DNA from: Deferribacterales bacterium
GTDB lineage: Bacteria > Chrysiogenota > Deferribacteres > Deferribacterales > JAISNW01
Direction: 5' to 3'
Length of the DNA stretch: 12,335 bases
Assembly: GCA_025997275.1 (NCBI GenBank)
Contig: BNUJ01000044.1
Location: forward strand, 1-12,335
The notes beneath the pieces are model-generated. The model saw only the letters and a list, made by a program, of their open reading frames with translations, made no database searches and was not told the origin of the DNA. Made by a program: the position numbers and the translations under genes. Every line of letters starts with the position of its first letter. Position 1 is the first letter of the stretch. Positions 1 to 6,611 of the stretch are shown in pieces.

Positions 1-212
1 CCAATTATGACAGCTTTTAATAAGCATTTTAAAGGCTTTTTAAAAAAAAAAGTATAAAAGGAAAATTTATAAAGTGGGTTGGGTTAAAAAAAGGGGGTGA
101 AAAGTGTCTTGGAGGGGGGGGTATTTTCTCAAAAAAAACCTTACAAAACTTGGGGCAAACCCCGTTTGGAAAATAAACTTTAAATTTGACCCCCCCCCCC
201 CCCCCCCCCCCC
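1..212. other. Low-quality, homopolymer-rich contig end
   Basis: This segment is unlike the rest of the window. It has an uninterrupted run of 23 C at 190-212, an 8-base G run near 113-120, and many 5-10 base runs of A, G or T packed into under 200 bases. A reading frame on the minus strand passes through it without a stop until position 29, but the C run is translated as polyglycine. The most likely explanation is a sequencing or assembly artefact, for example low-quality read tails joined at a contig end. A genuine poly-G tract in a coding gene is the alternative. No gene should be called from this stretch alone. Confidence 0.75.
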
Positions 213-577
213 GCAGAGAGCTTGTCTGAAAGGTTTATTCCCGGTCGTAACTTGCTTAGGTCAGCATTCGCTACACTACCATTACCATCTGAATACAAAA
301 GGGTAGCAGTCTCAAATGAGAACTCTTTTACCTGTGATAAATCTAGCGATAGGTAGCGATAGTCTTTAGATGCCCTGTTACCTACGTCTATGAGGAGCGT
401 GACGTTATCGTGCATACTATCCTGCACCTTGTGCACATCAATACTCTTGACTACTAAATGTTTCTGAAAAGGCAATGGAACACCTGAATGGCCGGTCATC
501 ACATCACACAGCCCGCGATATATAAATATCGCGGCAAATATGGATGCCGCGATAAAGAGAGCTAGTCTGCTATTCAC
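29..577 (-). CDS. Hypothetical membrane-anchored protein, C-terminal part corrupted
   Basis: I do not recognise this protein. The credible part is the first 122 residues (213-577). It starts with GTG, 6 bases after the stop of the upstream substrate-binding lipoprotein gene, so the two are probably co-transcribed. Residues 3-21 form one hydrophobic segment, either a signal anchor or an uncleaved signal peptide. The rest is a polar, beta-rich domain (for example TLLIDVGNR at 60-68 and YLSLDLSQV at 75-83) that would lie outside the cytoplasmic membrane. After residue 122 the frame runs into seven glycines encoded by the poly-G tract. It then continues for 53 codons of homopolymer-rich sequence to a TAA at 29-31. 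Part of that tail (around the residues PNGVCPKF) still looks protein-like, so the true gene may continue here in damaged form. The real C-terminus cannot be read. Neighbours suggest an envelope role, but nothing identifies one. Confidence 0.5.
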   Translation of the reverse strand: MNSRLALFIAASIFAAIFIYRGLCDVMTGHSGVPLPFQKHLVVKSIDVHKVQDSMHDNVTLLIDVGNRASKDYRYLSLDLSQVKEFSFETATLLYSDGNGSVANADLSKLRPGINLSDKLSAGGGGGGGVKFKVYFPNGVCPKFCKVFFEKIPPPPRHFSPPFFNPTHFINFPFILFFLKSL

Positions 578-583
578 ACCTGT

Positions 584-1555
584 CTACTTCTTAATCTTTC
601 CTAAGTCAACGCCTATTAACTTAGCGTTTGCTTGGTTAAGGTATAACTCTAGTTCTGATGGAAGAATCATATACTTTATGGGTATATCACCCGCGAACTT
701 GCCCTTTAGCACCTCTGCTACCAATTTGCCCGTCTCACGCCCGTGTTTGTAATAATCTACGCCATAGGCAGCAGTTGCATTGTTGCTCTTTGCAGATGAT
801 GGGTCTGCTGATATTACAGGTATTTTGCGTGCAGAAGCTGCGTCTGTGACAGACTTCAGAGCCGATGCTACCACGTTGTCAGTGCTAATATAAATTGCGT
901 CAACATTTTTGTCCAGCAACATATTGACCGCACTCCTCACATCGGCACTATTAGTAACAGTTGTAGCTACCAACTCTATCCCCATCTTGTCGCAAGCCTT
1001 TACAATCATCCCGTATTGCACCACAGCGTTAGGCTCAGCTGGGGTATATAGATGCCCTAGCTTTTTCAAGCTACCACCTCTAGTTGCAACTATTTCGGTT
1101 GCGAGGGATATCCCCTCATCTATAGGTGCTAGGTTTGAAATACCAGTCACATTGGCAGTGTCTTTGTCGTTAGATGTCCGCAACTTTGCTCCCAACGGGT
1201 CTGTTACTGCGGCGAATATCACAGGGGTATTAGGTAACGCTTTAGCCAGCGCAATGGCTACTGGAGTAGATATACCGACGGCAATACGGACTTTGGACGA
1301 CTTATACTTAGCGGCAATAGATGCCGCAGTGCTTACATCTCCATTAGCGTTCTGTAAATCAAACTCTACTTTGACACCTTGTTCTTTCAGCTCATCAATA
1401 ACGCCACGTTCAGTGGCATCCATAGCAGGATGAGAAACCAATTTAGCAATGCCTACAACAGGCAAACCATCACCAGATTTCTTTCCACAGGCAACAAGAG
1501 ACAGAGACATCATAAGTAAAAGTGCCGTAAAAACGGCTATTGAACGTTTCCTCAT
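584..1555 (-). CDS. TrpX-type ABC transporter substrate-binding lipoprotein (ABC_sub_bind family)
   Basis: This is a 323-residue binding protein of the ABC_sub_bind family, which includes TrpX. Such proteins capture a small ligand outside the membrane, with tryptophan or tyrosine proposed for some members, and pass it to an ABC permease. A lipoprotein signal peptide is clear: basic MRKR, a hydrophobic core, then the lipobox LVAC with Cys23 as the acylated residue. Family hallmarks follow. These are VVGIAKLVSHPAMDA near 33-47, a repeated domain core with STPVAIALAKALPNTPVIFAAVTDPLG near the middle (split here as STPVAIALAK then NTPVIFAAVTDPLG), and GVDYYKHGRETGKLVAEVLKG toward the C-terminus. 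The ATG start is supported by GAGGT about 10 bases upstream. Family members usually sit beside a permease and an ATPase gene. Here the next gene is an unrecognised anchored protein and the contig then ends, so partners may lie beyond it. The family call is firm; the ligand is unknown. Confidence 0.9.
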   Translation of the reverse strand: MRKRSIAVFTALLLMMSLSLVACGKKSGDGLPVVGIAKLVSHPAMDATERGVIDELKEQGVKVEFDLQNANGDVSTAASIAAKYKSSKVRIAVGISTPVAIALAKALPNTPVIFAAVTDPLGAKLRTSNDKDTANVTGISNLAPIDEGISLATEIVATRGGSLKKLGHLYTPAEPNAVVQYGMIVKACDKMGIELVATTVTNSADVRSAVNMLLDKNVDAIYISTDNVVASALKSVTDAASARKIPVISADPSSAKSNNATAAYGVDYYKHGRETGKLVAEVLKGKFAGDIPIKYMILPSELELYLNQANAKLIGVDLGKIKK

Positions 1556-1577
1556 ACTAAAATCAACCTCGTTGGCT

Positions 1578-1635
1578 AGCTACAGCAACTGCCTAATATA
1601 CAGGAAACCCCGTATACGGCAGTTGCAGATTAGCT
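1578..1635 (-). terminator. Long imperfect dyad after hup (terminator or operator candidate)
   Basis: A perfect 9-base inverted repeat (GCAACTGCC at 1585-1593, GGCAGTTGC at 1618-1626) is extended inward by TATAC/GTATA and outward by AGCTA/TAGCT. The outer arm begins one base past the hup stop codon (TAA at 1637-1639). As RNA on the minus strand it would form a strong hairpin and could end or stabilise the hup transcript. No U-run follows it, so it is not a classical intrinsic terminator. The dyad also encloses TATATT (complement of 1595-1600), a possible -10 box for the downstream lipoprotein gene, so an operator is an alternative reading. Confidence 0.4.
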
Positions 1636-1636
1636 A

Positions 1637-1909
1637 TTACTTTACCTTTTCTTTGAAAAATTTGCCCGCTTTGAACTTTGGTGTTTGCTTGGCAGGGATA
1701 TTGATTGCTTTGCCAGTTTGCGGATTGCGCCCTTGGCGAGCAGCACGTTTGTAGCGTTCAAACGTACCAAAGCCGACAAGAACTACCTTATCCCCCTTTT
1801 TAACAGCCTCAATGATAGCGTCAGTCACTGCATTTACGGCGTCTTGGGCACTCTTCTTAGTCAGCCCCGACTTTTTAGACACAACGTCAACAAGTTCTTG
1901 CTTGTTCAT
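1637..1909 (-). CDS. hup: HU-family nucleoid DNA-binding protein
   Basis: A 90-residue histone-like protein of the HU/IHF family, the usual length. HU works as a dimer in the cytoplasm. It bends DNA and compacts the nucleoid with little sequence specificity. The sequence shows the N-terminal helical dimerisation part (MNKQELVDVVSKKSG, residues 1-15) and then the signature GFGTF at 46-50. The beta-ribbon arm follows, with RNPQTG at 61-66; Pro63 is the residue that intercalates into DNA in this family. The lysine-rich end KFKAGKFFKEKVK is typical. The ATG start has a strong GGAGGT six bases upstream. The gene is 119 bases downstream of carA in the same direction and probably has its own promoter. 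The residue pattern fits an HU homodimer better than an IHF subunit, though the two are close relatives. Confidence 0.96.
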   Translation of the reverse strand: MNKQELVDVVSKKSGLTKKSAQDAVNAVTDAIIEAVKKGDKVVLVGFGTFERYKRAARQGRNPQTGKAINIPAKQTPKFKAGKFFKEKVK

Positions 1910-1988
1910 TCTTGAACCTCCATAAGTTTATATCAAGCATGTATAGCTTATCTTTTAGCATAATGTATAAAATAAGTCTAGTGCTTTT

Positions 1989-2017
1989 CATATATTTTTT
2001 TATTTTTTTTGGAACAA
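1989..2017 (-). promoter_or_regulatory. Possible hup promoter with A-tract spacer
   Basis: On the minus strand TTGTTC (complement of 2012-2017) and TATATG (complement of 1989-1994) are separated by exactly 17 bases made almost entirely of A. The match to the sigma-70 consensus is modest (3/6 and 4/6), but the position between carA and hup fits. The A-tract is probably intrinsically bent. The predicted leader would be about 70 bases and AT-rich. Other weak -10 boxes (TATGCT, TACATT) lie downstream, so the exact promoter is uncertain. Confidence 0.28.
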
Positions 2018-2028
2018 CCCCTGTAGCA

Positions 2029-3099
2029 TTACTTTTCCGCCATTATATCAGCGAACCTATCAAACACGTATTCGTGGTCATCTGGTCCGGGGTGTGCCTC
2101 TGGATGGTATTGAACGGCGAAAATAGGCTTGTCTGTGAACGCTATCCCCTCCACCGTGCCGTCATTTATATTGCGTTGATTAACATACAAGCCTGTGCCA
2201 GCAAGCGAACCTTCGTTCACTGCATAGCCATGGTTCTGTGAGGTAATAAAAATTTTACCAAGTTTTAAGTCTTTTACAGGCTGATTTACCCCTCTGTGCC
2301 CAAACTTCATCTTGTATGTGTCAGCACCAGCCGCTAATGCTAGCAATTGACAACCTAGACAGATGCCAAAGAGTGGCTTACCGCTGGCGATAAACTTCTT
2401 AATATTTTCTATAACAGATGTCAGACTCTTCGGGTCACCTGGTCCATTTGATAGGAATATGCCGTCAGGTGCGGTCGCAAGCACCTCTTCAGCGGGCGTG
2501 AACGCTGGATATAGCGTAATATCATAGCTCATATTTATAAAGCGATGGAGCATAGCCTGCTTCACCCCAAAGTCCATTATCGCCAACCTCTTTCCGTTGC
2601 CACGAATATGCTCTACGTGACGGGTAGTCACACTTTCCACCTCATTGTTGGTTGACTCTAGGTTTAGTAGCTTTTGCAACTCGTCAGTAGGGGTGTCTGA
2701 AGGTGCTATTACTCCTCCCATAACTCCAGTTTTGCGTATATGACGCGTTACCGCCCGCGTATCAACCCCGTATATCGTGGGAATATCGTTTTGGTTGACA
2801 AATCCAGCAATCGTGCCACATTCATTCCAGTTGCTTGGGCGTTCACATAGCTGGCTTACAACGTATCCGCGAAAGAATGAACGCTCAGCTTGATTGTAGT
2901 TGTTGTTGACGCCGTAATTGCCTATCAGCGGATACGTCATAACGACTATCTGCCCGCAGTATGAAGGGTCAGTGAGCGACTCTTGGTAGCCTGTCATAGC
3001 AGTATTAAAGACAACTTCGCCAGTGCCGATACAATTATTCAGCAAATATCCGCCAAACCTAGTGCCGTCTTTCAAGAGTAATATCCCCTCGTTATTCAT
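2029..3099 (-). CDS. carA: Carbamoyl-phosphate synthase small (glutaminase) subunit
   Basis: CarA hydrolyses glutamine and channels ammonia to the large subunit CarB, which makes carbamoyl phosphate for pyrimidine and arginine synthesis in the cytoplasm. At 356 residues it is close to the family length. The N-terminal CarA-specific domain (1 to about 160) includes GEVVFNTAMTGYQESLTDPSY at 27-47 (written as GEVVFNTAMTG then YQESLTDPSY). The class I glutamine amidotransferase domain begins near 170. It contains LSNGPGDP (216-223), the nucleophile elbow FGICLGCQ with catalytic Cys247, and the His332/Glu334 pair in QYHPEAHPGP. The usual family form of that last motif is HPEASPGP, so a Ser-to-His change is visible beside the active site. 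Its ATG overlaps the pyrC stop by 8 bases, with a strong GGGAGG ribosome site inside pyrC. CarB does not follow: the next gene is hup, so the large subunit must be encoded elsewhere. Confidence 0.97.
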   Translation of the reverse strand: MNNEGILLLKDGTRFGGYLLNNCIGTGEVVFNTAMTGYQESLTDPSYCGQIVVMTYPLIGNYGVNNNYNQAERSFFRGYVVSQLCERPSNWNECGTIAGFVNQNDIPTIYGVDTRAVTRHIRKTGVMGGVIAPSDTPTDELQKLLNLESTNNEVESVTTRHVEHIRGNGKRLAIMDFGVKQAMLHRFINMSYDITLYPAFTPAEEVLATAPDGIFLSNGPGDPKSLTSVIENIKKFIASGKPLFGICLGCQLLALAAGADTYKMKFGHRGVNQPVKDLKLGKIFITSQNHGYAVNEGSLAGTGLYVNQRNINDGTVEGIAFTDKPIFAVQYHPEAHPGPDDHEYVFDRFADIMAEK

Positions 3100-4381
3100 T
3101 CAGCCTCCCGTTGCTCATTACAACACGCCCGGCAACGATTGTCCATGTAGCTTTCCCCTTGCAATGCTTACCCTCAAATGGTGTCGCCTTGCCCTTAGTG
3201 CAGAATGTGCTGGACTCAACCGCCCACTCAGCATTAGGGTTAATAATAGTCACATCAGCGGGTTTGCCTAGCTTTAGACTGCCTGCATCAATGTTGAACA
3301 GGCGCGCAGGGGCACAGCTCATCTTTTCTACAATTTCATCAATACTTAAAACGCCTGTATGGTATAAATCGGTAAATATAACTCCCACAGACGTTTCTAG
3401 CCCAGCAAAGCCGTTAGGTGCATAGCGGAACTCAACGTCTTTTTCCTCAAATGCGTGCGGGGAGTGGTCTGTCACTATAATGTCTATCGTGCCATCTTTT
3501 AGAGCGGCGCGCAGTGCATCTCTGTGTGCAATATCCCGCAGGGGAGGCGCAATCTTCGCCGCCGTGTTGTAGCCCTCAACAGCATTATCAGTCAGTGTTA
3601 GATGGTGTATGGTAGCCTCAGCGGTTACCTTAACGCCACGTTTCTTTGCTTGGCGGATTATCTCCAATGCGCCAGCACTTGCAACGTGCGCTACGTGTAG
3701 CCGTGCATTTGAATATTCTGCAAGCAACGTATCACGAGAAACGGCTATGTCTTCCGATACGCTTGGCAATCCCGGTATTCCTAATCTAGTTGAAACTGCA
3801 CCCTCGTGCATATATCCGCCAGACGTGAGCGTATTGTCTTCATCGTGGACAATAATTATTTTGTCAAATGTAGATGCATATTCTAATGCCGCACGGAAAA
3901 TACGGCTGTCGCTAACGTAATGCCCATCATCTGAGAACGCGATAGCACCAGCAAACGCCATATCACCCATTTCGGCTAACTCTTTGCCTTCCAGCCCTTT
4001 CGTAACGGCACCAATGACTTCAACGTGGACTAATGCAGTTTTTGTGATTTGTTCTTTCAGTCCACGCACGATAATCGCCTTGTCCACCACAGGATAAGTG
4101 TTTGCCATACACGCTATACGGGTAATACCACCCATAGCAGCAGCTCTGGTGCCAGATGCAATATCCTCTTTAGCCTCTAGCCCCGGTTCACGCAGATGCG
4201 TGTGCATGTCTATTATGCCGGGCAAGACGATTTGTCCTGTTGCATCTATCAGTTGTGCATCGGCTGCTTTAATGTCTTTGCCGATTTCAGCAACTACGCC
4301 ATTTTTTAATAGAATATCACAGGTGTCATGCAACTTTTGAGACGGGTCAACGAGCAAGCCATTTTTTATTAGCAGTGTCAT
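3092..4381 (-). CDS. pyrC: Dihydroorotase (class I, amidohydrolase superfamily)
   Basis: PyrC reversibly cyclises N-carbamoyl-L-aspartate to dihydroorotate, the third step of de novo pyrimidine synthesis. It is 429 residues, the length of class I bacterial dihydroorotases. The zinc-site residues of the family are all visible. DMHTHLREPG gives His60 and His62 with the substrate-binding Arg64. The metal-site Asp lies in FSDDG (151/152), His179 is in IIVHDED, His232 is in HVAHVAS, and the catalytic Asp305 is in VTDHSPH. An amidohydrolase-type N-terminal beta strand set (MTLLIKNGLLVDP) and C-terminal composite beta domain flank the barrel. The active site therefore looks intact, unlike the inactive dihydroorotase-like partners found in some ATCase complexes. 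Its ATG overlaps the pyrB stop codon (ATGA), so translation is probably coupled. It overlaps carA at its other end. Confidence 0.97.
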   Translation of the reverse strand: MTLLIKNGLLVDPSQKLHDTCDILLKNGVVAEIGKDIKAADAQLIDATGQIVLPGIIDMHTHLREPGLEAKEDIASGTRAAAMGGITRIACMANTYPVVDKAIIVRGLKEQITKTALVHVEVIGAVTKGLEGKELAEMGDMAFAGAIAFSDDGHYVSDSRIFRAALEYASTFDKIIIVHDEDNTLTSGGYMHEGAVSTRLGIPGLPSVSEDIAVSRDTLLAEYSNARLHVAHVASAGALEIIRQAKKRGVKVTAEATIHHLTLTDNAVEGYNTAAKIAPPLRDIAHRDALRAALKDGTIDIIVTDHSPHAFEEKDVEFRYAPNGFAGLETSVGVIFTDLYHTGVLSIDEIVEKMSCAPARLFNIDAGSLKLGKPADVTIINPNAEWAVESSTFCTKGKATPFEGKHCKGKATWTIVAGRVVMSNGRLNE

Positions 4382-5310
4382 TTTGCACCCCCTAGCGTCA
4401 GTGCCAGCAGTGCCATTCTGATAGCTACGCCGTTTTGCACTTCTTCTCGTATGGCAGATTTATCGCCGTAAGCAACTTCAGGGGAGATTTCTAGCCCTCT
4501 GTTGATAGGTCCAGGGTGCAGTATCAGCACATCAGGCTTTGCCAACTTTAATCTGCCGTTATTGATGCCAAATATTCGTGCATATTCGCGGCTGGTAGGG
4601 AATAGTCCAACCTTTTGCCGTTCAAGCTGTATACGTAATATATCTATAACATCTGCATCCATTATGGCGTCTTCCACTCTATTGTGGACCTTAACGCCTA
4701 ATTCATCAACAAATTTCGGTATCAGCGGCTTAGGACCAGCTACATGTATTTCAACACCTAGTTTAGAAAGCCCTGCTATGTTGCTCCGCGCTACGCGGCT
4801 ATATGTAATGTCCCCTAGTATTGCGAGCTTTAGCCCGCTAAAGCTACCTTTATGCGTCTTTATAGTGAACATATCAAGTAGCCCCTGCGTTGGGTGTGCG
4901 TGTGCACCATCCCCAGCGTTCATTATTATTGGCTTAACGACTTTGTCAGCAAATGCGGCTGTGCCCTCAACGGGATGGCGCATAACTATCACATCAAAAC
5001 TCATTGCCTCTAGCGTGTATAGGGTGTCGCGCAGAGATTCGCCCTTTGTAACGCTGGAGTTTGAGGTGGTGATGTTGACAACGTCCGCTCCTAGATATTT
5101 AGCCGCTAACTCAAATGATGTGCGCGTCCTTGTGCTAGCTTCGTAGAATAGCGTTACTACAGATTTACCGCGCAAAATGCTAGATTTCTTAACGTCATCA
5201 GACATTAGTTGCCTCATCTGCCTCGCCGTGTCAAGGACGAGCGAGTACTCGTCTGTAGACAGCGAGGCTAGGTCTAGGATACTGCGCCCTGCTAAACTTG
5301 CCCTTGCCAT
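4378..5310 (-). CDS. pyrB: Aspartate carbamoyltransferase catalytic chain
   Basis: PyrB transfers the carbamoyl group from carbamoyl phosphate to aspartate, the committed step of pyrimidine synthesis. It is 310 residues and acts as a trimer in this family. The carbamoyl phosphate loop STRTR is at 59-63 within FYEASTRTRTSFE. The mobile lysine loop is SVTKGES (Lys89), with RHP at 111-113 and HPTQ at 139-142. The aspartate-domain motif HPGPINRG is at 265-272. All these match an active catalytic chain. It is the first gene of the operon: ATG with AGGAG six bases upstream and a near-consensus promoter just before it. No pyrI regulatory chain and no PyrR gene are in the window. The predicted leader of about 26 bases is too short for a PyrR-binding attenuator, so control by attenuation at this site is unlikely. 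Confidence 0.97.
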   Translation of the reverse strand: MARASLAGRSILDLASLSTDEYSLVLDTARQMRQLMSDDVKKSSILRGKSVVTLFYEASTRTRTSFELAAKYLGADVVNITTSNSSVTKGESLRDTLYTLEAMSFDVIVMRHPVEGTAAFADKVVKPIIMNAGDGAHAHPTQGLLDMFTIKTHKGSFSGLKLAILGDITYSRVARSNIAGLSKLGVEIHVAGPKPLIPKFVDELGVKVHNRVEDAIMDADVIDILRIQLERQKVGLFPTSREYARIFGINNGRLKLAKPDVLILHPGPINRGLEISPEVAYGDKSAIREEVQNGVAIRMALLALTLGGAK

Positions 5311-5342
5311 TAAAGTCTCCTAAATGCTTTTAAGCGAGATGT

Positions 5343-5371
5343 ATTGTAACAGGCTCTCTGTGTTATGTCAA
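5343..5371 (-). promoter_or_regulatory. Strong sigma-70-like promoter of pyrB-pyrC-carA
   Basis: On the minus strand a perfect -35 box TTGACA (complement of 5366-5371) and TACAAT (complement of 5343-5348, 5/6) are separated by exactly 17 bases. Transcription should start near 5336, giving a short leader that contains the pyrB ribosome site AGGAG. No room remains for a leader peptide or terminator-antiterminator structure. It is divergent from the plus-strand promoter at 5401-5429, with the two -35 boxes back to back about 30 bases apart. Confidence 0.75.
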
Positions 5372-5400
5372 GGGTGCATTCAGGTGATAAATTTAGTTTC

Positions 5401-5429
5401 TTGACGCAAGCAATTTTGTTTTGTAATAT
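5401..5429 (+). promoter_or_regulatory. Promoter of the TPR/LHH cassette, apparently leaderless
   Basis: TTGACG at 5401-5406 (5/6) and TAATAT at 5424-5429 are separated by 17 bases. Only six bases (5430-5435) lie between the -10 box and the ATG at 5436. A normal start site about seven bases past the -10 falls on the A of the start codon. The mRNA would then have no 5' untranslated region, and no Shine-Dalgarno sequence could be transcribed. The coding start itself is well supported by the signal peptide that follows it. Confidence 0.65.
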
Positions 5430-5435
5430 AGCGGA

Positions 5436-6611
5436 ATGAACGTTAGCTTAAAAACATCACTTGTTGCTCTATTTATTTGCCTAGCAGTAGCCGTGCAGCC
5501 TGCTGGTGCAGCGTCTGAATTTAGCCTAGTGGATGGCAATTTTAGCACAATTTACCCTAAGCCATTTATGGACAGAACGCTTGTTAAAGCCGCATTTATA
5601 GGTGGTAGTGCCATTGTGGTGGCAGGAGTCACGTTTGCCACAGGCGGTGCTGGCACTACGGCTATTGCAGCTATGAGCCTGTCAGCATACGGTGGCGGTG
5701 CCGCCACTGGCGGAATGGCTACCGCAGGAGGTCTTGCTACGGTGGCGGGCATAGGCGACCTTGCACTATCGCTTGCCGTAGAGGTGCCACTATCAATGCA
5801 CAGCCCCTACGAAAAATATACGTTCATAAAACTGCCACTGCCTTCTAAAACCAATCCTCAGGTGCGGGATATGTTCAGCGAGATTGAGGGGGAATACGCT
5901 AGCGGAAACCCCAAAGAACAAAACATCACGGCATATTATAAAAATGCTATGAAAATTATTGACGGAGAGGACAAAACCTCTAAAACTTACGGCTACGATA
6001 TGCTTGCCAAGTCAATTATCCTATACAACACTGGAGATTATGTCGGTGCTGGCGATGCATTGGTAATAGCTGACAAGTATTTTAATAAAAAGGGTGTTAT
6101 ATCTTACGTAAAAGCTTTGTTGGCACTGATAAAGGGGGAATACAGAGCCGCAGATGAATATCTACTAGACGCCCTTGATGACGACCCGAAAGCTGTGCCG
6201 CCATATCTGCTATATGCTCAAATTCTATTAGACATTGATGATGTGGCTAGGGCAAAGTCTGTGGCAAAGCATGGACTTGACAGAGCTGATGCCGATAACT
6301 ATGCTTTGTTGCGTATTGTAGCTGATATTGATTACTATCATCAGGCGAAATACAACGAAGCGATTGAATTCTACAGATTAGCTAAACGTAACATGAGCAC
6401 TGACTGGGTGGAGGCGGAGCTTGAACTGCGTATAGCCCTGTGCTATCGCAAACTAGGTGATGAGAAACTGGCACACGAACACTACGTTGAGGCATTAAAC
6501 CAAGCGACTGACGCAATGCCCAGTAAGCTACTTAAACGTATATTAGGCTTGCAGCTAGACGATGAATTTAAAGAAACTATCAACAAGATTTGGAACGCCC
6601 CTGATGCGTGA
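5436..6611 (+). CDS. Exported TPR protein with Gly/Ala-rich hydrophobic domain
   Basis: I do not recognise a named family for this 391-residue protein. It begins with a clear Sec signal peptide (charged start, hydrophobic core at about 8-20, probable AGA cleavage site at 23-25). Residues about 49-115 form an unusual stretch rich in Gly and Ala, with repeated GG pairs (GGSAIVVAG, ATGGAG, YGGGAATGGMATAGG). It could be one or two membrane-inserting helices of the glycine-zipper type. From about 185 to 358 the pattern is of tandem TPR helical hairpins, for example near 223-250, 257-285, 287-316 and 325-358. TPR repeats usually mediate protein-protein contacts, so a periplasmic or membrane-attached scaffold is likely. 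The gene is leaderless by promoter position. Its stop overlaps the next gene by 8 bases, so the two are almost certainly one transcript. A link to the downstream nuclease-like protein (partner, chaperone or protective role) is inference. Confidence 0.8.
   Translation: MNVSLKTSLVALFICLAVAVQPAGAASEFSLVDGNFSTIYPKPFMDRTLVKAAFIGGSAIVVAGVTFATGGAGTTAIAAMSLSAYGGGAATGGMATAGGLATVAGIGDLALSLAVEVPLSMHSPYEKYTFIKLPLPSKTNPQVRDMFSEIEGEYASGNPKEQNITAYYKNAMKIIDGEDKTSKTYGYDMLAKSIILYNTGDYVGAGDALVIADKYFNKKGVISYVKALLALIKGEYRAADEYLLDALDDDPKAVPPYLLYAQILLDIDDVARAKSVAKHGLDRADADNYALLRIVADIDYYHQAKYNEAIEFYRLAKRNMSTDWVEAELELRIALCYRKLGDEKLAHEHYVEALNQATDAMPSKLLKRILGLQLDDEFKETINKIWNAPDA

Noticed and set aside
909..1433. A 174-codon open frame on the plus strand opposite the TrpX-like gene.
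   Set aside because: It is antisense to a clearly conserved lipoprotein gene, has no ribosome site or promoter, and its product has no recognisable features. The same applies to the plus-strand frame opposite pyrB (4502-5146).
2001..2020. T-rich run with a short GGAAC/GGGGTTGTTCC-like dyad as a terminator for carA.
   Set aside because: On the carA strand the run is A, not U, and it follows only a weak stem. The order is wrong for an intrinsic terminator in either direction.
1912..2241. A plus-strand frame starting between hup and carA, with a hydrophobic N-terminus.
   Set aside because: The hydrophobic start comes from the T-rich intergenic run and the rest is antisense to carA. It has no promoter or ribosome site and no family resemblance.
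4520..4542. A 23-base exact repeat shared by pyrB (4520-4542) and livG (8480-8502).
   Set aside because: Both copies encode the same local sequence AKPDVLIL, which is ordinary for each protein family (before HPGP in PyrB, at Walker B in LivG). Shared codon preference explains it; there is no mobile or regulatory context.
5366..5405. Inverted GTCAAG/CTTGAC pair between pyrB and the TPR gene as an operator.
   Set aside because: The two arms are simply the back-to-back -35 boxes of the divergent promoters, which create this symmetry without any regulator.
6562..6603. Longer start for the LHH gene at 6562.
   Set aside because: It would overlap the TPR gene by 50 bases and put 14 polar residues before the hydrophobic segment. 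The 6604 start gives a normal signal-anchor layout and a short overlap.
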